Shown: positions 1 through 8,678, counted from the stretch's first letter. The stretch: 64,000 nucleotides of DNA from Bacteroidota bacterium (GCA_023386585.1 JAEWJM010000029.1:19730-83729), one strand, 5' to 3'. A program made the numbers and translations. Notes: generated by a model not told the origin, from the sequence alone.

Positions 1-2
1 TA

Positions 3-737
3 TTTCCGTTAATTGCAAAACAAGGTGGCGTATTGCGCCGGACGGGGCACACTGAAGCCGCGATCGATTTTGCACGGCTTGCCGGATTCAAGTCGGCCGG
101 CGTAATCGTAGAGATAATGAACGAAGACGGAACCATGGCAAGGCTTCCGGAATTAGCCGAGGTTGCCAGGAAATTCGACCTTAAACTCGTATCGATTGAG
201 GCGCTGGTGGCATACAGGATGCAGCACGACAGCCTGATCGTCAAAAAGGAAGATTTTGATATCGAAACGAGGTTTGGAAAATTCCGCCTCAGGGCATACC
301 AGCAAACTACCAACAAGCATATTCACGTTGCACTTACGAAGGGAACGTGGAATATTGGCGATCCGGTGCTTACAAGAATCAATTCGACTTTGGTGAACAA
401 CGATATTTTGGGGACGCTGACCAAGGATTCCGATAAAAAGCTCGATGATATGTTCCGTTTGATAAGCGACGAAGGACAAGGCGCTGTTTTGTTCATCAAC
501 CAAGAAGTAAAGCCAGTAGATCTGCTTAATCGGATAACTGAATTAAAGGCATTACAGGCAAGCGGAATTTTCAAGGCGCCGGATATCAAAATGGATATCA
601 AGGACTTCGGTATCGGCGCGCAGATTTTACATGATATTGACATCTCGAAAATCAGGCTGGTCTCTAACAGTGAACACACCAAACGGGTCGGAATGATTGG
701 CTATGGCCTCGAAATCACCGAGCATGTTTCGTTTTAA
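3..737 (+). CDS. ribB: RibB-type DHBP synthase, C-terminal part, with degenerate GTP cyclohydrolase II domain
   Basis: The gene enters from outside the window; the frame is open from base 3. The first residues contain the RTGHTEA block of 3,4-dihydroxy-2-butanone-4-phosphate synthase, which makes the four-carbon unit of riboflavin. The rest, starting about residue 75 of the visible part, aligns by pattern to GTP cyclohydrolase II (RibA). However, the zinc cysteines expected around CxxxxFGSLRCDCG are absent: the matching segment reads [16 protein letters not shown]. The GRGIGL block is also replaced (EVKPVDL). The second domain is therefore very probably not catalytic. Such RibB proteins with a dead RibA-like tail occur in Bacteroidota. 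A separate active RibA would be needed elsewhere. The gene ends 86 bp before a tRNA. Confidence 0.88.
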   Translation, partial: FPLIAKQGGVLRRTGHTEAAIDFARLAGFKSAGVIVEIMNEDGTMARLPELAEVARKFDLKLVSIEALVAYRMQHDSLIVKKEDFDIETRFGKFRLRAYQQTTNKHIHVALTKGTWNIGDPVLTRINSTLVNNDILGTLTKDSDKKLDDMFRLISDEGQGAVLFINQEVKPVDLLNRITELKALQASGIFKAPDIKMDIKDFGIGAQILHDIDISKIRLVSNSEHTKRVGMIGYGLEITEHVSF

Positions 738-788
738 ATTGCTTTAAAATTTATCGAATAATATTTTTTTAAGAACCAAAAGGTTGTT

Positions 789-796
789 TATATTTG
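789..796 (+). promoter_or_regulatory. -7 box (TATATTTG) of the tRNA-Ser
   Basis: It matches the Bacteroidota -7 consensus TAnnTTTG exactly and lies 27 bp upstream of the tRNA 5' end. No TTG element is visible at the usual distance. Confidence 0.55.
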
Positions 797-823
797 CAAC
801 CGCTAAGGCAGCGATGCTTTACA

Positions 824-908
824 GGAGGAATGGCAGAGTGGTCGATCGCGGCAGTCTTGAAAACTGTTGACTGTAACAGGTCCGGGGGTTCGAATCCCTC
901 TTCCTCCG
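824..908 (+). tRNA. tRNA-Ser: tRNA-Ser (anticodon UGA)
   Basis: The acceptor stem GGAGGAA pairs with TTCCTCC at the 3' end, followed by discriminator G. The anticodon loop is CTTGAAA, giving anticodon TGA. A long variable arm, as expected for a class II tRNA, precedes the T-loop GGTTCGAATCC. The CCA end is not encoded. The molecule is about 85 nt and decodes UCA and related codons. Confidence 0.96.
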
Positions 909-914
909 CAAAGG

Positions 915-943
915 AAAACCGAAACGAGAGTTTCGGTTTTTTT
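915..943 (+). terminator. Rho-independent terminator after the tRNA
   Basis: A perfect 10-bp stem (AAACCGAAAC / GTTTCGGTTT) with a GAGA loop is followed directly by a T run. It starts seven bases after the tRNA. Confidence 0.9.
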
Positions 944-954
944 GTTTCCAGCAG

Positions 955-1185
955 CGTCAAAAGCGTTTAGCTTTTGTAAGCGGATGGGAACAAAAAAACA
1001 ACATGCGCAGCAGGTTGGTTTTCGTTGCAGGTTCACCCCTACCGGGATCACCGAAGGTAATCCTCTTCTTCAGCACGAAGCGTCAAAAGCGTTTAGCTTT
1101 TGTAAGCGATGGGAAATAAAAAAAGCCGAAGCACTGAAAGCGTTTCCTTTTTCTTTGCAGGACTCTCCTACCGGGATCATCGCAG
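955..1185. repeat. Imperfect tandem duplication, about 126-130 bp unit
   Basis: The block beginning CGTCAAAAGCGTTTAGC at 955 recurs at 1081. The block TTGCAG...ACCGGGATCA at 1025 recurs at 1155. The two units share roughly 60-70% of their bases and differ by small indels. No convincing gene is present between the terminator at 943 and the IS at 1296. The last 100 bp is a T/A-rich tract with repeated TATCC/ATAC words. Confidence 0.7.
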
Positions 1186-1270
1186 ATAAACCCTTTTACT
1201 TACTTTTTACACACTTTATCCATACACTATCCATACTTTATCAATAGACTATCCGTACTCTACCTATACA

Positions 1271-1295
1271 GTATTCAGTATAGAAGTGGTTTGAC
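1271..1295. repeat. 25-bp direct repeat, left flank of the IS
   Basis: This 25-bp sequence directly abuts the left inverted repeat of the IS and is repeated without mismatch at 2865-2889, directly abutting the right end. It is far longer than the 3-5 bp target duplications usual for IS3. Confidence 0.85.
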
Positions 1296-1389
1296 TGTCC
1301 CGTCCTAATTTAGCTATACAGATTAATAAATAAATCCTGACATAGTTATACAAATATAAATTTTAATCCTAAATCAACTATACAGCTGC

Positions 1390-2277
1390 TTAAATGTTGA
1401 TTCGCCTATTGTAATTTTTCCATCTTTTGGCTAATTGTTCTGACTGTAGGTGTGCTTGGTCGGGAGTCAGGTAATCACAGCTTGGGTGTGGACGCATTTC
1501 ATTATACGCTTTAATACTTTTCTTAATTTGGTTGTAAGTCTGTTCAAATCCCAGCTGGCTGCTGTGCAGATTGAATTCTGTCTTGATTATTCCATTGATT
1601 CTTTCTGCAAGAGCGTTCTCATACGGGTCGCCGTTCTCGGTCATACTGATCCCAATATTATTTTGATATAATAGGTTTACATATTGATGAGAGCAATACT
1701 GCGAGCCACGATCTGAGTGATGTATAATCGGATCAGTGTAAATCCTGTTGCTTAATGCCATTTGCAAAGCCTCAATACAACCTTCAGCCATTAGGTCACT
1801 ACGGAAGCAATAGCCGACGATTTTTCTTGAATAGGCATCGGTTATCAGACTTAAATATCCCCATTGATTGATCATTCTGATGTAAGTAATGTCACTTACC
1901 CAAACCTGTTCGGGTCTTGTCACCGACATATCCTTGACCAGATTGCTGTATTTGCGCATCCAGTGCCGGGAATCAGTCGTAATGGCTTTGCGTTTGCGCT
2001 GGCGCACCAGTAGTTTGTGTTCCTGCAATAAATCAAAAAGATAATCCCTGCCTATTTGTAGGCCGTGTGATGCCAATGCTGATTGCAAAAGATAATGCAG
2101 TTTTCGTGTCCCTAACCTTGGCATGATCCTGCGCAGGTCAATTACTTCCTGAAGGATGATGTCCTCTTTTACCAAGCCACTTTCTTTTCTCCATAAAGAA
2201 TCATAATACGCATGCCGCGTCTTGCCAAACAATCTGCACAACAATCCTATCCCAGATTTGGGATAGTCCTGTTTCAT
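1390..2277 (-). CDS. IS3 transposase OrfB (DDE integrase)
   Basis: This 295-residue protein is the catalytic half of the IS3 transposase. An N-terminal HTH_21-like helical region (residues 40-95) precedes an rve integrase core. The catalytic triad is visible as D129 (SDITYI), D189 (SDRGSQY) and E225 (NALAERING), with exactly 35 residues between the second D and the E. The start codon overlaps the orfA stop as ATGA, so translation is probably coupled. No A-rich slippery heptamer was seen at the junction. It looks functional. Confidence 0.95.
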   Translation of the reverse strand: MKQDYPKSGIGLLCRLFGKTRHAYYDSLWRKESGLVKEDIILQEVIDLRRIMPRLGTRKLHYLLQSALASHGLQIGRDYLFDLLQEHKLLVRQRKRKAITTDSRHWMRKYSNLVKDMSVTRPEQVWVSDITYIRMINQWGYLSLITDAYSRKIVGYCFRSDLMAEGCIEALQMALSNRIYTDPIIHHSDRGSQYCSHQYVNLLYQNNIGISMTENGDPYENALAERINGIIKTEFNLHSSQLGFEQTYNQIKKSIKAYNEMRPHPSCDYLTPDQAHLQSEQLAKRWKNYNRRINI

Positions 2278-2825
2278 TTTGAGGACTGCCTGGCACCAGA
2301 CTTTTTTCTGATGTCGATTTTTAGCTGTTCTTCGGCAACATCAATCAGCGTATTGAGCGCCTTGATCTTCATTTCTGCTTCTTCTAGCGCCTTTTGTAAG
2401 GCTTGGGCTTGAGCAGTGGTTATAGGTTTTGGTTTTTTAGCCATTGCCGGTTCTGTTACAACACAAAGTTCGACTTTTTCTGCCTTAAATTTTGTAAGCC
2501 AGTTCCTTATCAGTTTTTCGGTTTTGATGTTATAGGCAGTTTGCGCCTCCTTAATGCTCATCCTGCCTTGCTCGATTGCTGTGACGATGGTGCGTTTCTG
2601 CAGGTTGGAGTAACGCTGCCGCTTGATGTTTTGCTGATAATTAGGTGAACCATAGTCCTGCATCCAACCGTCCAGTGTGCTTTTCCCAAGCCCGTAAATC
2701 CGATTGGCTTCCTTGCGAGGAAGGCCCGCTTCAATTTCCCGAACTACTTTTAAAATCAGCCGCTTGTCATATCGACTTTGCTTGTGCTCACGCACACCAT
2801 AAAACTCATGTTCCTTGTGTTCCAT
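2274..2825 (-). CDS. IS3 transposase OrfA (helix-turn-helix)
   Basis: This 183-residue protein binds the IS ends. It carries two helix-turn-helix-like segments: one around residues 20-55 (GLPRKEANRIYGLGKST) and one around 75-110 (MSIKEAQTAYNIKTEKLI). A helical C-terminal region likely forms a coiled coil (residues 140-175, rich in A/E/K/L). It is longer than the roughly 90-110 residues usual for OrfA of many IS3 elements, because both HTH modules are present. It ends with a 4-nt overlap with orfB. Confidence 0.9.
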   Translation of the reverse strand: MEHKEHEFYGVREHKQSRYDKRLILKVVREIEAGLPRKEANRIYGLGKSTLDGWMQDYGSPNYQQNIKRQRYSNLQKRTIVTAIEQGRMSIKEAQTAYNIKTEKLIRNWLTKFKAEKVELCVVTEPAMAKKPKPITTAQAQALQKALEEAEMKIKALNTLIDVAEEQLKIDIRKKSGARQSSK

Positions 2826-2864
2826 ACACTCTTGAATTGTGTATAGCTATTTCAGGACAAGACA

Positions 2865-2889
2865 GTATTCAGTATAGAAGTGGTTTGAC
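2865..2889. repeat. 25-bp direct repeat, right flank of the IS
   Basis: Identical to 1271-1295 and directly adjacent to the right IS end. It also lies only 24 bp from the end of the efflux operon, so the insertion separates that operon from its original downstream sequence. Confidence 0.85.
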
Positions 2890-2912
2890 CAAAAAGCTAA
2901 ATGTTTTAGTCA

Positions 2913-3593
2913 TTAAAATTCCTTGGTGATCCTGCCGTCTTCCATTGTAATAATGCGGTCGGTGCGCTTTGCAAATTCTAAATCATGGGTCACGAACAAA
3001 AGCGATTGTTTGTTGGTGGAACTCAACTCGCGAAATATATCAAATACGACTTCACCGTTTCTTTTGTCGAGGTTGCCCGTTGGTTCATCGGCCATGATGA
3101 TTACCGGATCGTTTATCAACGCGCGTGCAATGGAAGCGCGTTGCTTTTCGCCTCCGGACAGTTGGTTTGGTTTCTTTAGCGCATGGCTTTCAATGCCCAG
3201 GATTTTCAGTTTTTCATAAGCAAGATGCTCGACTTCTTTTTCGTTGGCACCAGCTTTCAGTCCGGGAAGCATGACATTCCACAGAACAGAAAATTCGTTT
3301 AGCAAATAGTGGAACTGAAAAACAAATCCAATTTTTTCATTGCGGATCTTCGCCAGTTGAGCCTCCGACTTTCCCTTTGTAAAGCTGCCATCGATCCATA
3401 GATCGCCATCATATTCGGTATCCATTGTCGAAAGGATATACAGCAATGTCGATTTGCCGCAGCCTGACTTTCCCGTCACCGAAACGAATTCGCCTTTCTT
3501 AATTGCGAAAGTGACTTCCTTCAAAACCTGCACCGATACAGGATCGCGGAAATACTTTGAAATTCTGTCAGCCTTAAGTATGATATCCTCCAT
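2913..3593 (-). CDS. ABC transporter ATPase, LolD/MacB-ATPase type
   Basis: This 226-residue cytoplasmic ATPase drives the permease encoded just upstream. The Walker A motif GKSGCGKST lies near residue 40. The Q-loop is FQFHYLL, the signature is LSGGEKQR, Walker B is VIIMADEPTGNLD, and the H-loop is FVTHD. The GNLD block after Walker B is typical of the LolD/FtsE/MacB branch, which works in mechanotransmission rather than substrate import. It is the last gene of a three-gene operon; its ATG overlaps the permease stop by one base (TAATG). Confidence 0.93.
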   Translation of the reverse strand: MEDIILKADRISKYFRDPVSVQVLKEVTFAIKKGEFVSVTGKSGCGKSTLLYILSTMDTEYDGDLWIDGSFTKGKSEAQLAKIRNEKIGFVFQFHYLLNEFSVLWNVMLPGLKAGANEKEVEHLAYEKLKILGIESHALKKPNQLSGGEKQRASIARALINDPVIIMADEPTGNLDKRNGEVVFDIFRELSSTNKQSLLFVTHDLEFAKRTDRIITMEDGRITKEF

Positions 3594-4852
3594 TATTTTC
3601 CTCTGATAATAATTACAGGATCGACCTTGCTCGCTTTTCTCGAAGGAAAATAACCGGCGAAATAGGTTGTGATGAGCGCAAATCCGAGTCCGATTCCGTA
3701 GATTTTCGGATTGTAGTTGATGGGATATGTCTTTATTGCCGGCAGCGAATCGGTATTGAATGGAATTTGATCTATGATGGCAGATGCGCCAAACCCAAGT
3801 AACAGCCCGATGACACCGCCGGCGATTCCAATCATTGAAGCAATAAGGATGAAGATGCCATTGACGTCACGTCCGGAAAATCCGGTTGCCTTAAGTATGG
3901 CAATTGAATCCATCTTTTCATAAATCATCATGTTCAGGATGTTGTAAATCCCGAATCCTGCAACGATAAGCAGCGTAATCCCAACCGAATACGAGATCAG
4001 CGTCCGTATGGAGCTACCGGTTTCAAATTGCGAATTGGCGGTTTGTATATCCATTGCATCGGCATTGAATACGGCTGCATACTCCTTCGCAAGTGCGGGC
4101 GCCGACTTGATATCCTTCAGCTTCACCTGAATATCGGTAATATAACCGGACGACTCACCCAAAATTTTCTGCGTTGTTTCAATGGAGCAATAGCTCTGCA
4201 CATTATCCCATTCCCTCATTCCGGATTGAAAAAGGCCAACAACCTTCAATTGTATGCGGCCGCCTTGCGAAGTCGTGATCTGGACAACATCACCTGGCTG
4301 TGCCATCATTTTTTCGGCGATCCCGGTTCCAAGGATGATACTATTCGGCACATTTTTCAGGTCGATGTAATTGCCCGAAACCACATAATCCTTGAAAAAG
4401 AACAATCGGTTCTCTGCTTCAACATCCACTCCGCTGATAGTGCCATTAATGTCGACGGAAGCTACATTATAAAATACCTGAGCCGTAATTTTTGGCGAAA
4501 CTCCAATTACCCGATGATCGTGCCTCAACGCGGCCATAATTCCGGCGGCATTGTACAGATTAGGACGTTCGTTTTTGGGCTTTATCGAGCTGACAAAATT
4601 ATATGTGTTCTTAAAGCCTTTTGCCATTTCCACTGGTTGTTTATCCGCAGGCTTGATTTCCTTATACAATCGGATGTGCGGCGTGCGGTTGAGCACAAGT
4701 CCGTCCAGCAGGTCATTCAGTCCCGACATGAAGCTGAGCAACGTGACAAACATCGTGATGCTGAACGTAACGCCTACAGCCGCAATCAGCGTTTGGCGCC
4801 ATCTTGCCAGCAATAGCGAGATTGAAATTTTGGCAATAAGCTTATAATTCAT
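3593..4852 (-). CDS. ABC transporter permease, FtsX/MacB family
   Basis: This 419-residue inner-membrane protein begins with a membrane segment at about residues 15-45. A long periplasmic MacB-type domain (about 50-270) follows, and three C-terminal membrane segments form the FtsX domain (about 285-405). This is the four-TM layout of LolC/MacB-type permeases. It overlaps the adaptor gene by 4 nt (ATGA) and the ATPase by 1 nt, so the three are one transcript. With a periplasmic adaptor, the likely role is efflux or lipoprotein/peptide extraction; the substrate cannot be read from the sequence. Confidence 0.9.
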   Translation of the reverse strand: MNYKLIAKISISLLLARWRQTLIAAVGVTFSITMFVTLLSFMSGLNDLLDGLVLNRTPHIRLYKEIKPADKQPVEMAKGFKNTYNFVSSIKPKNERPNLYNAAGIMAALRHDHRVIGVSPKITAQVFYNVASVDINGTISGVDVEAENRLFFFKDYVVSGNYIDLKNVPNSIILGTGIAEKMMAQPGDVVQITTSQGGRIQLKVVGLFQSGMREWDNVQSYCSIETTQKILGESSGYITDIQVKLKDIKSAPALAKEYAAVFNADAMDIQTANSQFETGSSIRTLISYSVGITLLIVAGFGIYNILNMMIYEKMDSIAILKATGFSGRDVNGIFILIASMIGIAGGVIGLLLGFGASAIIDQIPFNTDSLPAIKTYPINYNPKIYGIGLGFALITTYFAGYFPSRKASKVDPVIIIRGK

Positions 4853-5931
4853 TTTTGCGGAAGGATCAGTTCATCTTTAGCGGTAATTCCAGACAATACT
4901 TCTATTTTCTTGTAGTCGCGAAGGCCCGTTTTAACACGCACCGTGTCACCGTTTGCTTTTACGACCAGTGAATCGTTGATTACGCAATTTCGCGGAATGA
5001 GCAAAGCATTTCTTTTGGTAGCAAGAACGATATTGGCTTCGAAAGATATGTTCGGATATAGGATTTTTGGTGCGTTTACAAACTCTGCTTCCACGATAAA
5101 TGTGCGGCTTCGGCTGTCCATGATCGGATTGATTTTGGTAACCCGCGCCTCAAAGCTCGTTCCTTTGTAACTGTCTAACGAAACCTGAACCGGTAGATCT
5201 TTGCGCACCTTAAGAATGTCGTATTCATCTACTTCCATCTCAAGAATGAAATTATTCGCATCCCCGATTACCGCCAACGGAGCCTGCATGCCCACCATTT
5301 CGCCTTTCTCGACATTGATTTGATAAACCGTACCGTTTACGCGGCTTTTTACGAGATAATCGCCCGCAATATGTTTCGATATCGAAAGGTTTTTTTTCGA
5401 TTGCGCCGCATTGTAATTCAGCTGATTTTTAAGATCGCCGTAACGGGCTAATGCCGCGAGATACGAATCCTTTGAATTTTGGTAACCCAGTTCGCGCTGC
5501 TCAAATTCCACTTTTGATCCGATTTGCTGTTTCCAAAGATTTTTCTGCCGGACGTACATCAGCGAGTCATTATTCATTTTCTTCCGCGCCATTTCCAGCG
5601 AAAGCTGCGCATCCTTGAGTTTACCCTGATTCGAATTCAGGTCGGCATAATCAGCTGCCAGCCTGGCGTTTTCCTCGGACAGGCGCGGGACATCGCTTGA
5701 AATAAAAAGCAGTGGCGTGCCTACCCGCACCTGGCTTCCCTCGGTTACAAATAGCGTATCCACAATGCCGTTAACGGTCGAAAACGCTTCGTATTGATTT
5801 TTGCTTTTAATGATGCCTGACGCATAAATCGACTCAGAAACATCCGATACGACCGGCTTTATTGATTTCTGGCCTTTGTTGCAGGAAGTCAACAAGATCA
5901 ATGTGAGCAGCGACGCGATAAAATTCTTCAT
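4849..5931 (-). CDS. Periplasmic adaptor (HlyD/MacA-like), lipoprotein
   Basis: An upstream in-frame ATG exists at 5958, but the start at 5931 is preferred. It gives a clean lipoprotein signal (MKNFIASLLTLILLTSCNKG), and a -7 box lies 5 bp upstream. The 360-residue product has the adaptor layout: a first half-lipoyl segment (residues 45-85), a coiled-coil hairpin rich in A/L/K/N (about 90-190), a second lipoyl half (VNGTVYQINVEKGEMV), and beta-barrel plus membrane-proximal domains. It would link the MacB-like permease to an outer-membrane channel. No TolC-like gene is adjacent. Confidence 0.88.
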   Translation of the reverse strand: MKNFIASLLTLILLTSCNKGQKSIKPVVSDVSESIYASGIIKSKNQYEAFSTVNGIVDTLFVTEGSQVRVGTPLLFISSDVPRLSEENARLAADYADLNSNQGKLKDAQLSLEMARKKMNNDSLMYVRQKNLWKQQIGSKVEFEQRELGYQNSKDSYLAALARYGDLKNQLNYNAAQSKKNLSISKHIAGDYLVKSRVNGTVYQINVEKGEMVGMQAPLAVIGDANNFILEMEVDEYDILKVRKDLPVQVSLDSYKGTSFEARVTKINPIMDSRSRTFIVEAEFVNAPKILYPNISFEANIVLATKRNALLIPRNCVINDSLVVKANGDTVRVKTGLRDYKKIEVLSGITAKDELILPQK

Positions 5932-5935
5932 AATA

Positions 5936-5963
5936 CAAAGATACGGTGTCGCAGACAACTCAA
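5936..5963 (-). promoter_or_regulatory. Promoter of the efflux operon (TTG-N17-TATCTTTG)
   Basis: On the minus strand the -7 box TATCTTTG (5943-5936) matches TAnnTTTG. A TTG (5963-5961) lies 17 bp further upstream. The box ends only 4 bp before the ATG, so the transcript may be almost leaderless. Confidence 0.6.
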
Positions 5964-6000
5964 TATGATTTGCGTCACACGGCGTCTTTGCTGACGGAAA

Positions 6001-7677
6001 TTATTCCTTGACAAACTTTGCAGTTGCATTTGCCGCTTTCAACAAATACAGGCCGGTGGGAAAGCTGCTGACATCGATTGTGTTGCCTGTTAAAGCGCCG
6101 GAGTACATTTTGCGACCGGTTACGTCATAGATTTCGATGATCGCGCCGTTCATTTCCGATGAAAAAGTAACATTCAGCACTTCTTTGGCCGGAACCGGAT
6201 ATATTGCCCATTTTTTGACACTCTGATTCGGTGTTGACAGTGATGAAAAGTCAAATACCGCTGTTACCGGCAAATGGTTGGAAGTCGTATAGCCATAGTC
6301 GCTGATTGCCTGCAAAACTTCGACGTCCTGAGCAGAATTTAAGTAGTTCGCGGTCAACTCATCCGAAATAATGATGTTCTCAATCAGCGGATGCGTCCCG
6401 AAATCGGTGTTGACATCAATGATATCGGTTGTAACGCCGGTATAACTTGCCGGGTCATCCATAAAATTCTTATACGGCGAATCGCTGCATCCACAGAAAT
6501 TACTGGTCGTACCCACAAGATAATCGTTGTAATCGCCAATAAGGATCAGATTTTTTGTATTGTAGTCCGAACCGTCCAGAATTTCCTTCAATGCTTCGGA
6601 ACCGCCTAACCTTCGTGTGTAGCTGGCAGGATTTCCGTCTTCTGCCTTCGCGTGAATGTTGACCAATGACACAGGCAAAAGCGTACTTCCCGCGATGAAG
6701 TTCACGTTGTAAACGGAAGGATACCTTCCACTCGACCAATTGTAGTAGTACGAATTTCCCTCAGCCGCATTTCCGGAGCTTAATTCATACGCGCTCACGA
6801 ACTGCACCTTCGATTTTTTATATATGATTCCCTGCCTTTGAGTGCAATCGCCTGTGCTCGTTGGCACGATGGCTCCGCCCCAAACGTCGCTTCCGAGCAA
6901 CGTTACAATCGATTCAATAGTAGGATTGGATATGGTATTCGAGACTTCCTGCAGAGCATAAACATCCGAATCCATCATGACCATTGCCGTAACAACATTA
7001 TTAAGCTGCAACTCTTCATCGTCGGGCCCAAATGCACTACATCCCAACCACTCGGTATTCCAATTCGTGATTTTAAAAACACCGTCAGAACCCGCGCCGG
7101 TTCCCTGCGGCACACCGGTAACTTTCACATTTTTTATCTCCCATGTGGCGCTTTCGGTGGCGCTGCTCATATAACGGAACGCGATTCGGCTCGTTTCAGA
7201 CCGTGCGGCTTCAGGAATGACGATGCTTCCGGACGACACAAATTGCCACGCCGCATCGAGAGTTTGATTTACACCGCTTAGTTCAATCCACGTAGTAGTT
7301 GCCGGATCCCCTGTATAATTAGCAGATGCGAAGACTTTGTACCAACCTGCGGCAACCCCAACGTTCATAACTGCTGCATTTCCGCGAGTGTGGTCAAATG
7401 TAAGCTGGACATCATCCATTGTCGATAGGTTAAGCAGTGGACTGATCAGCCAGTCTTCGTTTTCCTGGCTTTGTCCCGCCGAATAGCCGCCGCACACTGC
7501 ACCGTAGGCCGGCGTGTAATACCAATTTTGCACACCGGTAACATTGGCCGTCGAAAACATCGAAAAGCTTTGTGCGTTCTGCAATGACTGATTTAGTATT
7601 GTGGTCTGTGCTTGTAACTCGCTGAAAAAACAAACGAAAAGCAGGAAGATGCTACGGAATTGTAAAAATTTACGCAT
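6001..7677 (-). CDS. Type IX-secreted endonuclease/exonuclease/phosphatase-like protein
   Basis: This 558-residue protein starts with a signal peptide ending near LQAQ. It continues with a cleaved-adhesin/MAM-like beta domain (about 25-185) and then an endonuclease/exonuclease/phosphatase fold (about 200-475). Key EEP residues are visible: N in TNWNTEW, E in ALQEVS, D and N in IGDYND, H in SNHLPV. The last ~75 residues form a type A type IX sorting domain (IYPVPAKEVLNV ... GRKMYSG ... FPTGLYLLK). It should be exported to the surface or medium and cleave phosphodiesters, perhaps extracellular DNA. It is transcribed alone. Confidence 0.9.
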   Translation of the reverse strand: MRKFLQFRSIFLLFVCFFSELQAQTTILNQSLQNAQSFSMFSTANVTGVQNWYYTPAYGAVCGGYSAGQSQENEDWLISPLLNLSTMDDVQLTFDHTRGNAAVMNVGVAAGWYKVFASANYTGDPATTTWIELSGVNQTLDAAWQFVSSGSIVIPEAARSETSRIAFRYMSSATESATWEIKNVKVTGVPQGTGAGSDGVFKITNWNTEWLGCSAFGPDDEELQLNNVVTAMVMMDSDVYALQEVSNTISNPTIESIVTLLGSDVWGGAIVPTSTGDCTQRQGIIYKKSKVQFVSAYELSSGNAAEGNSYYYNWSSGRYPSVYNVNFIAGSTLLPVSLVNIHAKAEDGNPASYTRRLGGSEALKEILDGSDYNTKNLILIGDYNDYLVGTTSNFCGCSDSPYKNFMDDPASYTGVTTDIIDVNTDFGTHPLIENIIISDELTANYLNSAQDVEVLQAISDYGYTTSNHLPVTAVFDFSSLSTPNQSVKKWAIYPVPAKEVLNVTFSSEMNGAIIEIYDVTGRKMYSGALTGNTIDVSSFPTGLYLLKAANATAKFVKE

Positions 7678-7703
7678 TATGTTGGGATTGGGCGGTTTGC
7701 GGA

Positions 7704-7711
7704 CAAACTTA
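7704..7711 (-). promoter_or_regulatory. -7 box (TAAGTTTG) of the secreted nuclease gene
   Basis: An exact TAnnTTTG match on the minus strand, 26 bp upstream of the ATG at 7677. No TTG is found at 17-21 bp. Confidence 0.5.
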
Positions 7712-7770
7712 CAAAAAGGCGCAGGAAATCGATGGTGTTGGGCAAGTTTTCATTGCTATCCGTACTTAGG

Positions 7771-7840
7771 AGGTAATGGGTGTTGGGTGTTGGTGGTTGG
7801 TAGATGGTGGGCTGGTATTTGGTGGCTGGTCAGTTAGTTT
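7771..7840. repeat. Degenerate heptamer tract (GGTGTTG/GGTGGCT words)
   Basis: From about 7776 the sequence parses into consecutive 7-mers such as GGTGTTG, GGTGTTG, GTGGTTG, GTAGATG and GGTGGCT. It lies between divergently transcribed genes and is purine/T-rich on the plus strand. Confidence 0.6.
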
Positions 7841-7877
7841 GGAGATTTTTGTACATTGACGCAAAGCAATAAATATT

Positions 7878-8645
7878 ATGGCGGACGATAAATACCAATT
7901 GAACCAGCTCGCGATCAGGCACAGTAGCCGATTTCCAGGCAGGCCGACAATTGTTTTTTTGCACGACTCATTAGGTTCGATTGAGCTATGGCGTGATTTT
8001 CCGGAGAAGTTGTGTACTGCAACCGGCTGCAACGCGCTGATCTATGACAGGCACGGCTACGGAAAATCGGGGCCGCTAATCCATACGCCAAGGGAAAGCA
8101 ATTATATGGAAGTCGAAGCCGACATTCTCGCCGAAATCATTCTGGAGTACAAGCTTTCTCAGGTTGTTTTGTTCGGTCACAGCGATGGCGGAACCATTGC
8201 GCTGCTTGCGGCGGCAAAACATCCGGAACTGGTTGCCGCAGTCATCACCGAAGGCGCGCACATTTTTGTTGAAAACGAAACGCTGCAGGGAATTCGCCAG
8301 GCAATTGATCAGTACAAATCAACCGGCCTGAAATCAAAGCTCGAAAAATACCATGGGACGAATACCGACGAAATGTTCAACGCGTGGGCGCAGACATGGA
8401 CAGCCGATTTCTTCCGCAACTGGAACATTGAAAAGTTCCTGCCGCTCGTTACATGCCCGACGCTGGTAATTCAAGGCGAGCAGGATGAATTCGGAACCAC
8501 CAAACAGGTTTCCGGAATTGCAAACGGCATTTCTGGCAAAGCGGAAACTTTTTTGGTTCCGAACGCGAAACACACGCCACATAAGGAAACCGGCCAAGTT
8601 GTGATTGAAAAATGCGCCGACTTCATAAAAGCGATTTTTGGTTGA
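7878..8645 (+). CDS. Alpha/beta hydrolase
   Basis: This 255-residue cytoplasmic hydrolase has no signal peptide. The oxyanion loop is VFLHDSLGS (about residue 27), and the nucleophile elbow GHSDGG puts Ser near residue 98. The acid is likely the D of GEQDEFGT (about 206) and the histidine lies in NAKHTPHKE (about 236). A helical cap covers residues 130-190. The D instead of M/L after the nucleophile recalls small esterases and haloperoxidase-like hydrolases. The substrate is unknown. It reads away from the secreted nuclease and precedes a separately promoted membrane protein. Confidence 0.88.
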   Translation: MADDKYQLNQLAIRHSSRFPGRPTIVFLHDSLGSIELWRDFPEKLCTATGCNALIYDRHGYGKSGPLIHTPRESNYMEVEADILAEIILEYKLSQVVLFGHSDGGTIALLAAAKHPELVAAVITEGAHIFVENETLQGIRQAIDQYKSTGLKSKLEKYHGTNTDEMFNAWAQTWTADFFRNWNIEKFLPLVTCPTLVIQGEQDEFGTTKQVSGIANGISGKAETFLVPNAKHTPHKETGQVVIEKCADFIKAIFG

Positions 8646-8650
8646 TTTTA

Positions 8651-8658
8651 TAACTTTG
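8651..8658 (+). promoter_or_regulatory. -7 box (TAACTTTG)
   Basis: An exact TAnnTTTG match 20 bp before the ATG at 8679. It lies between the hydrolase stop and the next gene and supports the ATG over an earlier TTG at 8670. Confidence 0.6.
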
Positions 8659-8678
8659 TATACAAGAATTTGAAGCCA

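Larger units (their letters stand above)
1296..2864 (-). mobile_element. IS3-family insertion sequence, complete (1569 bp)
   Basis: The ends are imperfect inverted repeats of about 26 bp: TGTCCCGTCC... on the left, and TGTCTTGTCC... reading inwards from the right. Both continue into a shared TAGCTATACA. Further AACTATACA/AGTTATACA words sit just inside the left end. Two overlapping ORFs on the minus strand encode an HTH OrfA and a DDE OrfB, both apparently intact. The element lies between the tRNA-Ser and the 3' end of the efflux operon, and no second copy is present in the window. Confidence 0.93.

Noticed and set aside
867..1247. 126-codon frame starting inside the tRNA-Ser
   Set aside because: It covers the tRNA, its terminator and the tandem duplication; composition does not look like protein.
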